Source: Terriglobales bacterium (GTDB lineage Bacteria > Acidobacteriota > Terriglobia > Terriglobales > Acidobacteriaceae). Taken from it: DNA of 37,824 bases. Every line of letters begins with the position of its first letter. Positions within the stretch are counted from its first letter, which is position 1. A program made the position numbers and the translations under genes. The stretch is taken from the NCBI GenBank assembly GCA_015655195.1, contig JAATFM010000078.1, positions 1 to 37,824 on the forward strand, in the 5' to 3' direction. Below the pieces are notes generated by a model. The model saw only the letters and a program-made list of their open reading frames with translations, made no database searches and was not told the origin of the DNA. Shown here piece by piece: positions 19,664 to 28,687 of this stretch.

Positions 19664-19837
19664 AGCCTGGAGCGGTCTTCGCCTCTCGCTTCGAGCGACG
19701 CGGGAGAGTTGTTGAAGTTCGCGAAGATGCCGCGGAGTGATTCCTCATTACTGAAATACATGCCGGAGTGTTACAGAATCTCCCCACGGCTGTTCTCCGG
19801 TTATAAAAATCATGGGGCATTTGTGTCGGATATGGCC

Positions 19838-19853
19838 GTTCGATAGGTGAACA
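19838..19853. promoter_or_regulatory. Candidate IclR-family (PcaR/PobR-type) box, copy 1
   Basis: GTTCGATAGGTGAACA; near-identical to 19970-19985. Confidence 0.55.
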
Positions 19854-19969
19854 TTACTCATTCAAGTCTCGATACATTGCCGTAAATGCAGGATGGGTTG
19901 AACCGGCAAAAACGTGAAGTAAATACATTTATTGCGGGCATTCCCTTTGCCTCATTCCATCTCGAAAAT

Positions 19970-19985
19970 GTTCGATAGATGAACA
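19970..19985. promoter_or_regulatory. Candidate IclR-family (PcaR/PobR-type) box, copy 2
   Basis: GTTCGATAGATGAACA (with preceding T: TGTTC-N7-GAACA dyad), 25 bp upstream of a -35-like element. Confidence 0.6.
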
Positions 19986-20009
19986 CAGTGAATTTCTATG
20001 AAATACCTC

Positions 20010-20039
20010 TTGACGCCTTTTGAAGCAAAAGTCTATACA
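20010..20039 (+). promoter_or_regulatory. Sigma70-like promoter candidate
   Basis: TTGACG (20010-20015), 18-nt spacer, TATACA (20034-20039), 49 nt before ATG 20089. Confidence 0.6.
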
Positions 20040-20088
20040 GCCTTCCAGCAAGTATTCATGTGCGTGAGCTGACTTGCGGAGGTCCGTG

Positions 20089-21687
20089 ATGTGTGAACGC
20101 GTGTGGCGGAAGCCGACCACGTTTTTGATTTTCCTTCTGGTGTTTTGCGTTAACTCTTCCAGAAATGTTGTTCAAGCGCAGCAGGGGCCCGAGTTTATTG
20201 GCAGCGGGGCAGTGCCTCCAGAACCGGATCAAAACCTGGAGACGCAACACAAGTTGGCGGAGATGAAGGTATATCTCGGGGCCGGCCGACCGCGCTATGT
20301 GCTGGAAGATTCGTACCTGCGCTGGCCGCTTTCCCCGGGCACCCGGAAATATGCCGCAATCGATGGTAACCATATCAAGTCTTACGTGAATGAAATCACC
20401 GCGATTGCCGAGCAGAGCAGAACCGATGGCAACCAATACTGGGGGCGTATTGTCGGCACCAGGTACGACCTCGAAACCGACCAATGGCTGATGCAAAAGC
20501 TCAAGGCCGCCGGCGTACAGGATGTGCGCAGGCAGGAGCTCGACGTGCCCCCGCAGTGGTGGGGCAACTCATGGGAAGTTGCAATCGGCTCCGGAAGCGC
20601 CGCGCATATGCTGCAATCCGCTTTTCCATTTGTCAATACGCCTTCAACTGCAAAGCAAGGCTTGGACCTCGAAACCGTATACGTCGGGCTGGGCAGAAAA
20701 GCTGACTTTGCAGGCAGGGATGTCAAAGGGAAGGCCGTCGTAATTTTTAGTGTTCCATCGCCCGGCGTTCGCGACAACTCCGAGCAGTGGTTCGGCGGCG
20801 TAGCGCGCGCGGAAGAGAATCAAGCCGCGGCGGTATTGGTTGTTCTCGGGCTGCCGGGCAACTTCTCGGCACAAACCGCCCAGCCGTCGTCCACGGCCCC
20901 CGCGGTGCCGACATTCCTTCTGGGCAACGATGACGGCATCGCGCTCATGGATGCAATCGACAAATCGCTGCCGGGTCCTGGCCCGAAGATTCACCTCCGG
21001 TTGGACGCGACCCCGAAACTTTCCGGCCAGAAGACCGGACTCGTGTGGGGAGTGCTTCCCGGAGCCACAGACGAAACCATTTATCTGATGGCGCCCTTGG
21101 ATTCGTTCTTTACGGGAGCAATGGACAACGCATCGGGCATTGCCACCATGGTGACGCTCGCGGAGTACTACTCCGGAATTCCTCAGGCGCAGCGGCGGCG
21201 AACTATCGTCTTTGTCGGAACCCCCGGTCATCACGACGGAGATCCCGGCACCGCATGGATGCACGAGCATCAGGACACCGTCTTCGGAAAGACCGCGGTG
21301 ATAATCAACTGCGCGCACGTTACACAGACGCAAACGTACTTGCACGGGCCTTTTCTTCGATACTCCAACGCCATCGAGACACACCGCTGGGTATTGCATG
21401 GCAGTCGAAAGCTTGAGGAAATTGCGATCAATGCCTTTGCCGATTTCGGCCTGACTACATTTGCCGTTCCGGATGCGAACGGAGGAGGAGCGCTTGGCAG
21501 GATTTATAAAGATGCGCCCTCGATGTTCACGTACGATATGGGGCCCTTTTATCACACCACAGGAGATATACCGGAATACGTCCCCGCGGCCGGCTTGGAA
21601 CAAGGAGCCCGCGCCTACGCCGAAATCATTGATCGAGTGAACGACGTAGATAGGACGGAACTCTTGGAGACGCCCAGCCAAAAATAG
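20089..21687 (+). CDS. Secreted M28-like protein with PA-type domain and non-canonical active site
   Basis: Signal peptide; PA-like region VKGKAVVIFSVPSPGVRDN; PLDSFFTGAMDNASGIATMVTLAEYY and RTIVFVGTPGHHDG correspond to M28 motifs HxD...DNASG and FVxxxGEE with changed residues. Confidence 0.75.
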   Translation: MCERVWRKPTTFLIFLLVFCVNSSRNVVQAQQGPEFIGSGAVPPEPDQNLETQHKLAEMKVYLGAGRPRYVLEDSYLRWPLSPGTRKYAAIDGNHIKSYVNEITAIAEQSRTDGNQYWGRIVGTRYDLETDQWLMQKLKAAGVQDVRRQELDVPPQWWGNSWEVAIGSGSAAHMLQSAFPFVNTPSTAKQGLDLETVYVGLGRKADFAGRDVKGKAVVIFSVPSPGVRDNSEQWFGGVARAEENQAAAVLVVLGLPGNFSAQTAQPSSTAPAVPTFLLGNDDGIALMDAIDKSLPGPGPKIHLRLDATPKLSGQKTGLVWGVLPGATDETIYLMAPLDSFFTGAMDNASGIATMVTLAEYYSGIPQAQRRRTIVFVGTPGHHDGDPGTAWMHEHQDTVFGKTAVIINCAHVTQTQTYLHGPFLRYSNAIETHRWVLHGSRKLEEIAINAFADFGLTTFAVPDANGGGALGRIYKDAPSMFTYDMGPFYHTTGDIPEYVPAAGLEQGARAYAEIIDRVNDVDRTELLETPSQK

Positions 21688-21715
21688 TCAGCAGATCTTC
21701 TCCGCCGTTGAGCTA

Positions 21716-21737
21716 GCCAGAGGATTATTCCTCTGGC
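21716..21737 (+). promoter_or_regulatory. Perfect intercistronic hairpin before TonB receptor 2
   Basis: GCCAGAGGA-TTAT-TCCTCTGGC, 9-bp perfect stem, 4-nt loop; no T tract. Confidence 0.55.
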
Positions 21738-21849
21738 GCAGAGGAAACCTGTTGCCTGGAAAGCACGCGATGACCGTCCAATGGCTTCCCCGGTCCGGAC
21801 GCACGCATATAACAGCAACGCAATTGGAAGAAGTTTCTTCGTTCAGGAG

Positions 21850-21865
21850 GTTCGATGTTCGAACA
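21850..21865. promoter_or_regulatory. Related IclR-box-like sequence spanning the TonB receptor 2 start codon
   Basis: GTTCGATGTTCGAACA: 12/16 identical to the 19970 copy; contains perfect palindrome TGTTCGAACA at 21856-21865. Confidence 0.35.
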
Positions 21866-24833
21866 AGGCTCAATTTCAAATGCAACATGGCCGGCTGAGT
21901 GTTTCAGGGCCATGTGGCCGCCGGCACATCTTCGTTTCTCCACCTTCCTCTGGCTTTGTGTCCTGAGCCTGTCGGCCACATTTGGCGCCCGGCAGTTGTC
22001 TGCACAAACATTGCAGGTCGGCGACATCCACGGCCAGCTTACGGACCCCTCCAGCGCCGCCCTGCTCGGAGCCACGGTGACACTAACCAGTCCCGCTCTG
22101 CTGGTTCCAAGAACAGCCGTAACAGACTCCTATGGAAACTATCGTTTCGAGCAGCTTCCACTCGGCACGTACAAAGTGGAATTCTCAGGAGCAGGGTTCC
22201 AGCCCACGGCAAGGGAAAATATCGTCATTACCGCGGGCTTTTCGGCAGAAGTCAACGTGCAGATGGGAGTCCAGAATGTGCAGCAGAACATAGTTGTATC
22301 TGCCACGCAGGGACCGGTGATTGATACAACCAACGCAACGGCCACCACATCGCTGGAGGCAGACGTGCTTAGCAATGAGCTGCCTGTGACACGCACCATG
22401 CAGGAGGTGGTAGCAACGACGCCAGGCGTCATGCCGGGAGGCGTGCCCGATCTCGGCGGCGGCAGCATCTCTGGTGGATCGTGGATGGCATATAGTCTGC
22501 GTGGCTCCAACACCTCGCTTCTCGAAGGGATCAATTCGAGGCAAAGCACAACTGCTCCAGGCGATAACTATGATGTCGAATCGTTGCAGGAGTTCCAGGT
22601 AATTGCGGTCGGCGGCGGCGCGGAAGTTGGTGGGCCGGGAGTCTACATCAACGCGATTTACCCGGAAGGCGGCAACAAATTTCACGGCAGGTATGAAGCT
22701 CGCTGGCAAACAGATGCTCTTGAGGGGAACAACTTAACGGATGCGATTAAAGCTCAGGGACTGAGCAATGGCACAGATTCCACAATCATCAAAAGCTTTG
22801 ACACCTCCGGCGATATCGGCGGCCCCATTCTCAAGAACAGACTCTGGTTCTTCGGAGAAGGGCATTATCAGACAATCAGCAGGACCGCGCTCGGCTATGT
22901 GCTGCCCGATGGCTCATCTGGCGTTATCTATGCGCGGGAAACAAATCAATCGATCAAGGCGACCTATCAGCTAACGCCGAACTACAAGCTCATCGGATTT
23001 TGGGACATGTTGACCGAGTACTATCCAAATCGCGGAGGAAGCGCTTTGCTGCCCGAGCTCAGCACTTTGAATGAAACAAATAGCCCGAAGAATTGGAAAG
23101 GTGAGATACAAGGTTTACCTAACTCGCGCATGACTGTGGATTTCATCGCGGGCCGCCACAGCTATTACCTCGTATACAGCGGGCAACCCAATCCCAGCGG
23201 GGTTCCTACTACCTATGATTTGTCAAGCCAGTTGAATGGCGGGCCGAATCTTGGGCAGGATCATCGATTCAGATCGAATTGGCAATTAGTTGGATCGCTG
23301 AGTTATATCCCGGAAGGATCGTTCTTCGGCCATCACGAATTGAAATTTGGCACAACGGCAATGCTGATGACACAAGGCACTGCGGATCCCGACGGCCTTG
23401 CCGGAAATTATGCCCTGATATTCAACAACGGCGCGCCGGCGGAGATTGAGGTGTACAACTTCCCGGTATCGGATACCTCTACCGGTCTGAACGAGATTGG
23501 CATATACCTGACGGATTCCTGGAAGGTAAATAAGCGGCTCACGATGAATATAGGATTCCGGGAAGACATCTTCCAGACGTTTGTTCCCGGCCAGACAAAG
23601 CTCGCCGGCACATTCGGACCTCCCTGGACGGCAACGTCTCCATTCACAGGAGTAAAAGCTACTTATCCATATATCGCAACCGGAACCTGGACTGTTCCGG
23701 CACCAAGAATTGGTGTGACCTGGAACATGTTTGGCGATGGAAAGACAGTTCTCAAGGGAAGCTACGGACGCTATAACTGGTCGCCGGGAGACGACTATGC
23801 TGTTGCCTATAATCAGAACGCAGCAACCAATACAACGTACAAGTGGAGCGGCCCTTGTCCGCCGGCTCCGCAGGTCTGTGACTTTGCACCGGGTACAGTG
23901 GATTTCGATCCGAATGGTCCGGATTATGTAAGCACAGCGGGAGGCAGTTCCGGCCCCGGAAATGCCACGGCGCTTCCGAATACGGCATTGAACTCAAATC
24001 TGAAAGAGCAATACACCAACGAGTATCAAGTGCTTGTCGAGCGCCAGTTGGGGAAGAGCATCTCGATTCGAGGCGGGTATACCTTTGCGCAGGAGCTGCA
24101 TGTGTGGGCAGCGGAGCCATATCTCGTCCCCTACAGCGCATGGGATATCCCCGTACAAGTTATTGACCCCGGCCCCAAAGGAGTGCCCGGCGTTACCCTG
24201 ACCGGCACGCCACTGACGATCTATGATCTCGAACCGGCATACAAAGGTGCAGCATTCTCGCAGCAGAAGTACTTCAACAGCCCGAATACCAGCCACTATC
24301 AAACGATCGAGATCACCGGTATAGAACACCAGACCTCCGGCAAATGGAATCTTCTGGCAAGTTATACAGCAACCAAAAATCACCAATGGATTGTCCCTAT
24401 CATCGTGAACCCGAACCAGAACTATTTCCCAACCGACGATGCCTGGACCTGGCAAGCTCGCCTGACCGGAAACTACAATCTTCCGCGGCGATTTGATGTC
24501 TCCGGGACCTATCAGTTTTACAACGGACTGCAGGGGCAGCGCACGGATACATTTCTCTCGAAGAATGTTCCGATTCCCACGGCTGGGAAGGTCGTGATTC
24601 CGGTCGAGCCTTTCGGAGCGCAGACGGGCGCTGTCCGGTCTCTTCTCAATATACGGGGGGCCAAGGACTTCTTTTCGGACAAACACAAATTGCGTGTTTA
24701 CATGGAGCTCCTCAACGCCACCAACAATGCTTCTTCCTGGGCCACTAACTTTAATTCCGGTCCATCCTTCGGTGTCATATCCCAGATTGATAACCCGCGA
24801 ATTGCTCGTTTTGGTGGAATCTTCATTTTCTAG
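21855..24833 (+). CDS. TonB-dependent receptor 2, Oar-like with carboxypeptidase-regulatory domain
   Basis: RBS AGGAGG before ATG 21855; signal; GDIHGQLTDPSSAALLGATVTLTSPALLVPRTAVTDSYGNYRFEQLPLGTYKVEF; beta-barrel-rich C-terminus ending IARFGGIFIF. Confidence 0.9.
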   Translation: MFEQGSISNATWPAECFRAMWPPAHLRFSTFLWLCVLSLSATFGARQLSAQTLQVGDIHGQLTDPSSAALLGATVTLTSPALLVPRTAVTDSYGNYRFEQLPLGTYKVEFSGAGFQPTARENIVITAGFSAEVNVQMGVQNVQQNIVVSATQGPVIDTTNATATTSLEADVLSNELPVTRTMQEVVATTPGVMPGGVPDLGGGSISGGSWMAYSLRGSNTSLLEGINSRQSTTAPGDNYDVESLQEFQVIAVGGGAEVGGPGVYINAIYPEGGNKFHGRYEARWQTDALEGNNLTDAIKAQGLSNGTDSTIIKSFDTSGDIGGPILKNRLWFFGEGHYQTISRTALGYVLPDGSSGVIYARETNQSIKATYQLTPNYKLIGFWDMLTEYYPNRGGSALLPELSTLNETNSPKNWKGEIQGLPNSRMTVDFIAGRHSYYLVYSGQPNPSGVPTTYDLSSQLNGGPNLGQDHRFRSNWQLVGSLSYIPEGSFFGHHELKFGTTAMLMTQGTADPDGLAGNYALIFNNGAPAEIEVYNFPVSDTSTGLNEIGIYLTDSWKVNKRLTMNIGFREDIFQTFVPGQTKLAGTFGPPWTATSPFTGVKATYPYIATGTWTVPAPRIGVTWNMFGDGKTVLKGSYGRYNWSPGDDYAVAYNQNAATNTTYKWSGPCPPAPQVCDFAPGTVDFDPNGPDYVSTAGGSSGPGNATALPNTALNSNLKEQYTNEYQVLVERQLGKSISIRGGYTFAQELHVWAAEPYLVPYSAWDIPVQVIDPGPKGVPGVTLTGTPLTIYDLEPAYKGAAFSQQKYFNSPNTSHYQTIEITGIEHQTSGKWNLLASYTATKNHQWIVPIIVNPNQNYFPTDDAWTWQARLTGNYNLPRRFDVSGTYQFYNGLQGQRTDTFLSKNVPIPTAGKVVIPVEPFGAQTGAVRSLLNIRGAKDFFSDKHKLRVYMELLNATNNASSWATNFNSGPSFGVISQIDNPRIARFGGIFIF

Positions 24834-24916
24834 CCGGCACTTATGGCAGCGAAAGAGTCCGTAAACAATAGCCGCGCGTCGAGCGGCCGGATGTGGATTG
24901 TATGAAAGGAGTCATC

Positions 24917-25636
24917 ATGCTGGAAAGTAAGACCGCGGTCATTGTCAGTGCGCATTCTGCGGACTTTGTGTGGAGAGCTGGCGGCGCTATCGCGCTTTAC
25001 GCAAAACGCGGCTGGGAAGTGCACGTTATTTGCCTCTCATTCGGCGAGCGCGGCGAATCGGCGAAGCTTTGGCGTGAGACCGGCATGACGCTGGAAGTCG
25101 TGAAGGCTCATCGGAGACGGGAAGCAGAGGAAGCTGCCAATATCCTCGGAGCCAGAGTTCGGTTTTTCGACATCGGCGACTATCCCATGCGCGTCGACGA
25201 CGATGTGCTCTATAAGTTAGTCAATGTTTACCGGGAGCTGCGTCCTGAATTCATCCTTACTCATTCGCTTAAGGACCCGTATAACTTCGATCATCCTTTG
25301 GCCTGCCATGTGGCGCAGGAGGCGCGCATTATTGCGCAGGCGCATGGACACGATCCAGCTTCTAAGGTTCTCGGAGCGCCCGGCGTATTTCTGTTCGAAC
25401 CTCACCAACCGGAACAATGCGAATGGAAACCGCAGATTCTGCTTGATATTACTTCCGTGTGGGAACAAAAGGCAGCGGCCTTCAGGGTGATGTCGGCCCA
25501 GGAGCATCTTTGGGAATACTATGAGCGCGCCGCTCTGCAGAGGGGAGCGCAAGGCGCCAGAAATTCCAATCGCAAGATGAAGTACGGCGAGGCTTACCAG
25601 CGTGTCTTTCCGCAGGTCGCCGAGGTGCTTGAATGA
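24917..25636 (+). CDS. galB: GalB-like 4-oxalomesaconate hydratase (PIG-L/LmbE superfamily)
   Basis: VIVSAHSADFVWRAGGAIALYAKRG...VICLSFGERGESAKLW...FDIGDYPMR...THSLKDPYNFDHPLA...FEPHQPEQCEWKP; matches remembered GalB motifs; RBS AAAGGAG 5 nt before ATG 24917. Confidence 0.85.
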   Translation: MLESKTAVIVSAHSADFVWRAGGAIALYAKRGWEVHVICLSFGERGESAKLWRETGMTLEVVKAHRRREAEEAANILGARVRFFDIGDYPMRVDDDVLYKLVNVYRELRPEFILTHSLKDPYNFDHPLACHVAQEARIIAQAHGHDPASKVLGAPGVFLFEPHQPEQCEWKPQILLDITSVWEQKAAAFRVMSAQEHLWEYYERAALQRGAQGARNSNRKMKYGEAYQRVFPQVAEVLE

Positions 25637-26307
25637 ACAGACCTGTTGTCGTGAAGACAATTGAGCGAATCGGCAGGGAAGCCGTGGAGCAGCTTGAGCA
25701 TTTTGGCGTTTCCACCATTCATGAAGCGCAAGGAAGATGTGGCCTGCTTGCAAACTACATGCGTCCCATTTATTCCGGACCGCCTGTCGCCGGATACGCA
25801 ATAACCGTCTCGCTGCCGGCTGCAGATAACCTCATGCTCCATGTGGCGGTTGAAGTGTGCCAACCGGGCGACATGCTAGTCGTTGCGCCAACGTCCTACT
25901 GCAGTGACGGATATTTCGGTGAACTTCTCGCAACCTCGCTTCGCGCTCGTGGAGTAAAAGCTCTGGTGATTGAGTCTGGGGTACGCGATATACATCTATT
26001 GACTGAGATGAAATTCCCCGTCTGGAGCCGCGCTGTTTGTTCGCAGGGAACTGCAAAGGCTACGCTCGGCTCCGTCAATGTTCCGATTGTCTGCGCCGAT
26101 GCGCTCGTGACTCCAGGGGACATTGTTGTCGCGGATGACGATGGTGTGGTGGTCGTAAAACGGGAATTGGTAGATGAAGTCATTAAGATGTCTGCTCGTA
26201 GAAGTGAGAGAGAGTCCTACGTGCGACAGCGTCTTGCGCAAGGGGAATCCGGTCTCGATATTTACGGGTGGCGCGACAGGCTCGGGGATTTGGAATACCG
26301 CGACTAA
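25633..26307 (+). CDS. ligK: RraA-like 4-carboxy-4-hydroxy-2-oxoadipate (CHA/HMG) aldolase
   Basis: ATGA overlap with galB; VSTIHEAQGRCGLLANYMRPIY, GDMLVVAPTSYCSDGYFGELLATSLRARGVKALVIESGVRD, VTPGDIVVADDDGVVVV motifs of class II RraA-fold aldolases. Confidence 0.85.
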   Translation: MNRPVVVKTIERIGREAVEQLEHFGVSTIHEAQGRCGLLANYMRPIYSGPPVAGYAITVSLPAADNLMLHVAVEVCQPGDMLVVAPTSYCSDGYFGELLATSLRARGVKALVIESGVRDIHLLTEMKFPVWSRAVCSQGTAKATLGSVNVPIVCADALVTPGDIVVADDDGVVVVKRELVDEVIKMSARRSERESYVRQRLAQGESGLDIYGWRDRLGDLEYRD

Positions 26308-26354
26308 GCACTTATGTAACAGTTACGATACTGGAAAGCTATGGAGACTTACGA

Positions 26355-27683
26355 ATGGACACGGTAAATATGAGAAGCCCCGCCAGTGCACGCCTCAACA
26401 GACTGCCGCTCGTCTCCTTCCATCGCCGCATGATGTGGATACTTGGCTTTGTCTTCTTCTTCGATCTTGTCGACATCAACACATTTTCATACGCAGCTCC
26501 CGCCATCATGAAGCTATGGCACATCTCTGTTTCGACGATTGCCTTGCTTAGCTCAGCCACCTTTGGAGGCATGTTTGTTGGATCGACGATAGGAGGCTGG
26601 CTATCAGATCGCATTGGTCGCAAGAAGGCTCTATTGCTTACGATTCTCTGCTATGCGGGCTTTTCCATGTTGAACGCTCTGGTATGGGAGCCTGTCGGCT
26701 TGTTTATCACACGCCTTCTGACCGGCGTTGGCATATCCGCAATGACAGTGGTTGGCATTGCGTACATCAGTGAGATATATCCGGCGCGGGCGCGGGGAGC
26801 TTACCAGGGATGGATCATGGTGATTGGTCTCTTTGGTGTACCGGCTACCGCATATGTGGCTCGCGCTGTTGTCCCATTGGGCACCTGGGGTTGGCGTCTC
26901 GTTTTTGTATGGGGATCTCTCGGCATCCTGTTTCCACTCTTTTACAACCTTCTGGAAGAATCTCCTCGCTGGTATGAGGACCACGGTCGCTACGATGAGG
27001 CGGATGCTGTTCTCGACAGGATTGAGGCAATCGCCCGCAAAGAGGCGGGGGAACTTTCGATTATCCCTCCATTGACGATGCAGCCCAAAACCCCGTCCCA
27101 ATATAGTGATTTGTTCAATCGCACATATCTTCCCAGGTCCATTCTGCTCGTATTTGCCTGGATGTGTCTTACTCTTGGCTTCTTCGGGTTCACATCGTGG
27201 GTGCCGACGCTTCTTGTTGCCCACGGCTTTTCGCTTGTACATTCGCTGGCGTGGTCATCGACCATGTCCCTCTCCGCGATTCCAGGCGCGCTTCTTGCAG
27301 CGTTGCTGTCCGACAGGATAGACAGGAAGTGGTCGACAACCGTGGTCGCTCTCATCATCGCACTGTGTGGCGCTATTTACGGGCTGACCTTCCACATCGG
27401 ATTAATCATCGTCTTTGGACTTCTGGTCGAAATGTTCATCCACACATTTATGCCCTTGATGTATGCCTATACAGCGGAATCTTTTCCCTCGTCGATTCGT
27501 AACTCCGGCACAGGCCTCGCCTATGGAGCCGGGCGGTTGGTAAATATCCTGGGCCCTTTTCTGATTGCATTCATCTTCAAGAACTTCGGCTACACGTATG
27601 TCTTCGCGTACATTGCGGCAACTTGGATTTTGGCCGCAATCGGCATCGGGCTCTTTGGCCTGCGAAGTAATTCTTTTGCTTGA
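26355..27683 (+). CDS. MFS transporter, aromatic acid:H+ symporter (AAHS)-like
   Basis: Many TM segments; GGWLSDRIGRKKALLLTI loop 2-3 motif; ISEIYPARARGAYQGW; SDRIDRKWSTTVVAL. Start at ATG 26355. Confidence 0.83.
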   Translation: MDTVNMRSPASARLNRLPLVSFHRRMMWILGFVFFFDLVDINTFSYAAPAIMKLWHISVSTIALLSSATFGGMFVGSTIGGWLSDRIGRKKALLLTILCYAGFSMLNALVWEPVGLFITRLLTGVGISAMTVVGIAYISEIYPARARGAYQGWIMVIGLFGVPATAYVARAVVPLGTWGWRLVFVWGSLGILFPLFYNLLEESPRWYEDHGRYDEADAVLDRIEAIARKEAGELSIIPPLTMQPKTPSQYSDLFNRTYLPRSILLVFAWMCLTLGFFGFTSWVPTLLVAHGFSLVHSLAWSSTMSLSAIPGALLAALLSDRIDRKWSTTVVALIIALCGAIYGLTFHIGLIIVFGLLVEMFIHTFMPLMYAYTAESFPSSIRNSGTGLAYGAGRLVNILGPFLIAFIFKNFGYTYVFAYIAATWILAAIGIGLFGLRSNSFA

Positions 27684-27757
27684 TGACGACAGGATCGGCA
27701 CAAGTTAGATCCGATTCGTAAGAAGATAACTCTGAATTATCCAGGTAAGGAGGCAAG

Positions 27758-28687
27758 ATGGGCGACATACAGGCGGAACAATCTCGCGCTTTCATTTCCG
27801 ACGAAGCATGGAAGGCATTGGAAGGTGCCTATGATATGCACGTGCATGTCGCTCCTGATGTAATCGAGAGAAGGATCGACGACATCGATTTGGCAAAGGA
27901 ATTTCTTGCTCACGGCTTGCGCGGCTTCGTGCTGAAGTCGCATTATCTTCCAACCACCGAGCGTGCCAAGGTAGTTTCGAAAGCTGTGCCGCCGGTGAGA
28001 GCGTTCGGTGCAATCGCTCTCAACCACAGCCTTGGCGGGCTCAACCCTGTTGCCGTTGAGATTGCCGGACGCGGAGGTTGCAAGATTGTATGGATGCCGA
28101 CAGTAGATGCTGCCAATGAAACGGCGGGCAAACCAAACGCAGCGAACGTCAAGCTTCCATTTTGGGCAAAGATTCAACGGGAACTGGCAGCTACGGGCAT
28201 CGCGCCGCCTCCTATTTCGATCCTCGAAGAGAACGGGGAACTATCGCAACCGGCTCTTCAGTGTATTGAGCTCATTGCCAAATACGGGATGGTTCTCGCA
28301 ACCGGACATTTGGGACGGGCGGAGATTGTTCTTCTCGTCAAAAGTGCTCGGGAAATGGGCGTTCGTAGCATCATTGTTACCCATGCCGAGTTTCCGTCCC
28401 AGAATTTTTCGGCTTCGGAGCAGCGGGAACTAGCACAGATGGGCGCTCTTATTGAACACTGCTTTACAACGATGTACACTGGCAAGGCTCCGTGGGAAGG
28501 ACTCTTTGCGAGCATTCGGGAAACTGGCGTCGAACGCTGTCTGCTTTCAACTGATCTTGGGCAATCAGTAAACCCGGGCGTATCTGAAGGCTTTGCGATG
28601 TTTGCTCAACGGCTTCTCGATGCAGGCTTTACGGTTGATGAAGTTCATCGAATGACTGCGACGAATTCTGGCGATTTGGCAGGTTAG
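27758..28687 (+). CDS. DUF6282-type amidohydrolase-superfamily-like protein
   Basis: RBS AAGGAGG; YDMHVHVAPDV (HxH), LKSHYLPT, ATGHLGRAE, VTHAEFPSQ, LSTDLGQ: spacing of metal-ligand His/Asp as in amidohydrolases. Confidence 0.65.
   Translation: MGDIQAEQSRAFISDEAWKALEGAYDMHVHVAPDVIERRIDDIDLAKEFLAHGLRGFVLKSHYLPTTERAKVVSKAVPPVRAFGAIALNHSLGGLNPVAVEIAGRGGCKIVWMPTVDAANETAGKPNAANVKLPFWAKIQRELAATGIAPPPISILEENGELSQPALQCIELIAKYGMVLATGHLGRAEIVLLVKSAREMGVRSIIVTHAEFPSQNFSASEQRELAQMGALIEHCFTTMYTGKAPWEGLFASIRETGVERCLLSTDLGQSVNPGVSEGFAMFAQRLLDAGFTVDEVHRMTATNSGDLAG

Noticed and set aside
19664-20088. Possible mobile-element boundary in the 425-bp intergenic region
   Set aside because: Composition seems to change, but I see no integrase, transposase, tRNA or terminal repeats.
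24917-25636. Generic GlcNAc deacetylase call for the PIG-L/LmbE family gene
   Set aside because: Motifs and the ATGA-overlapping RraA-type aldolase fit GalB better than a sugar deacetylase.
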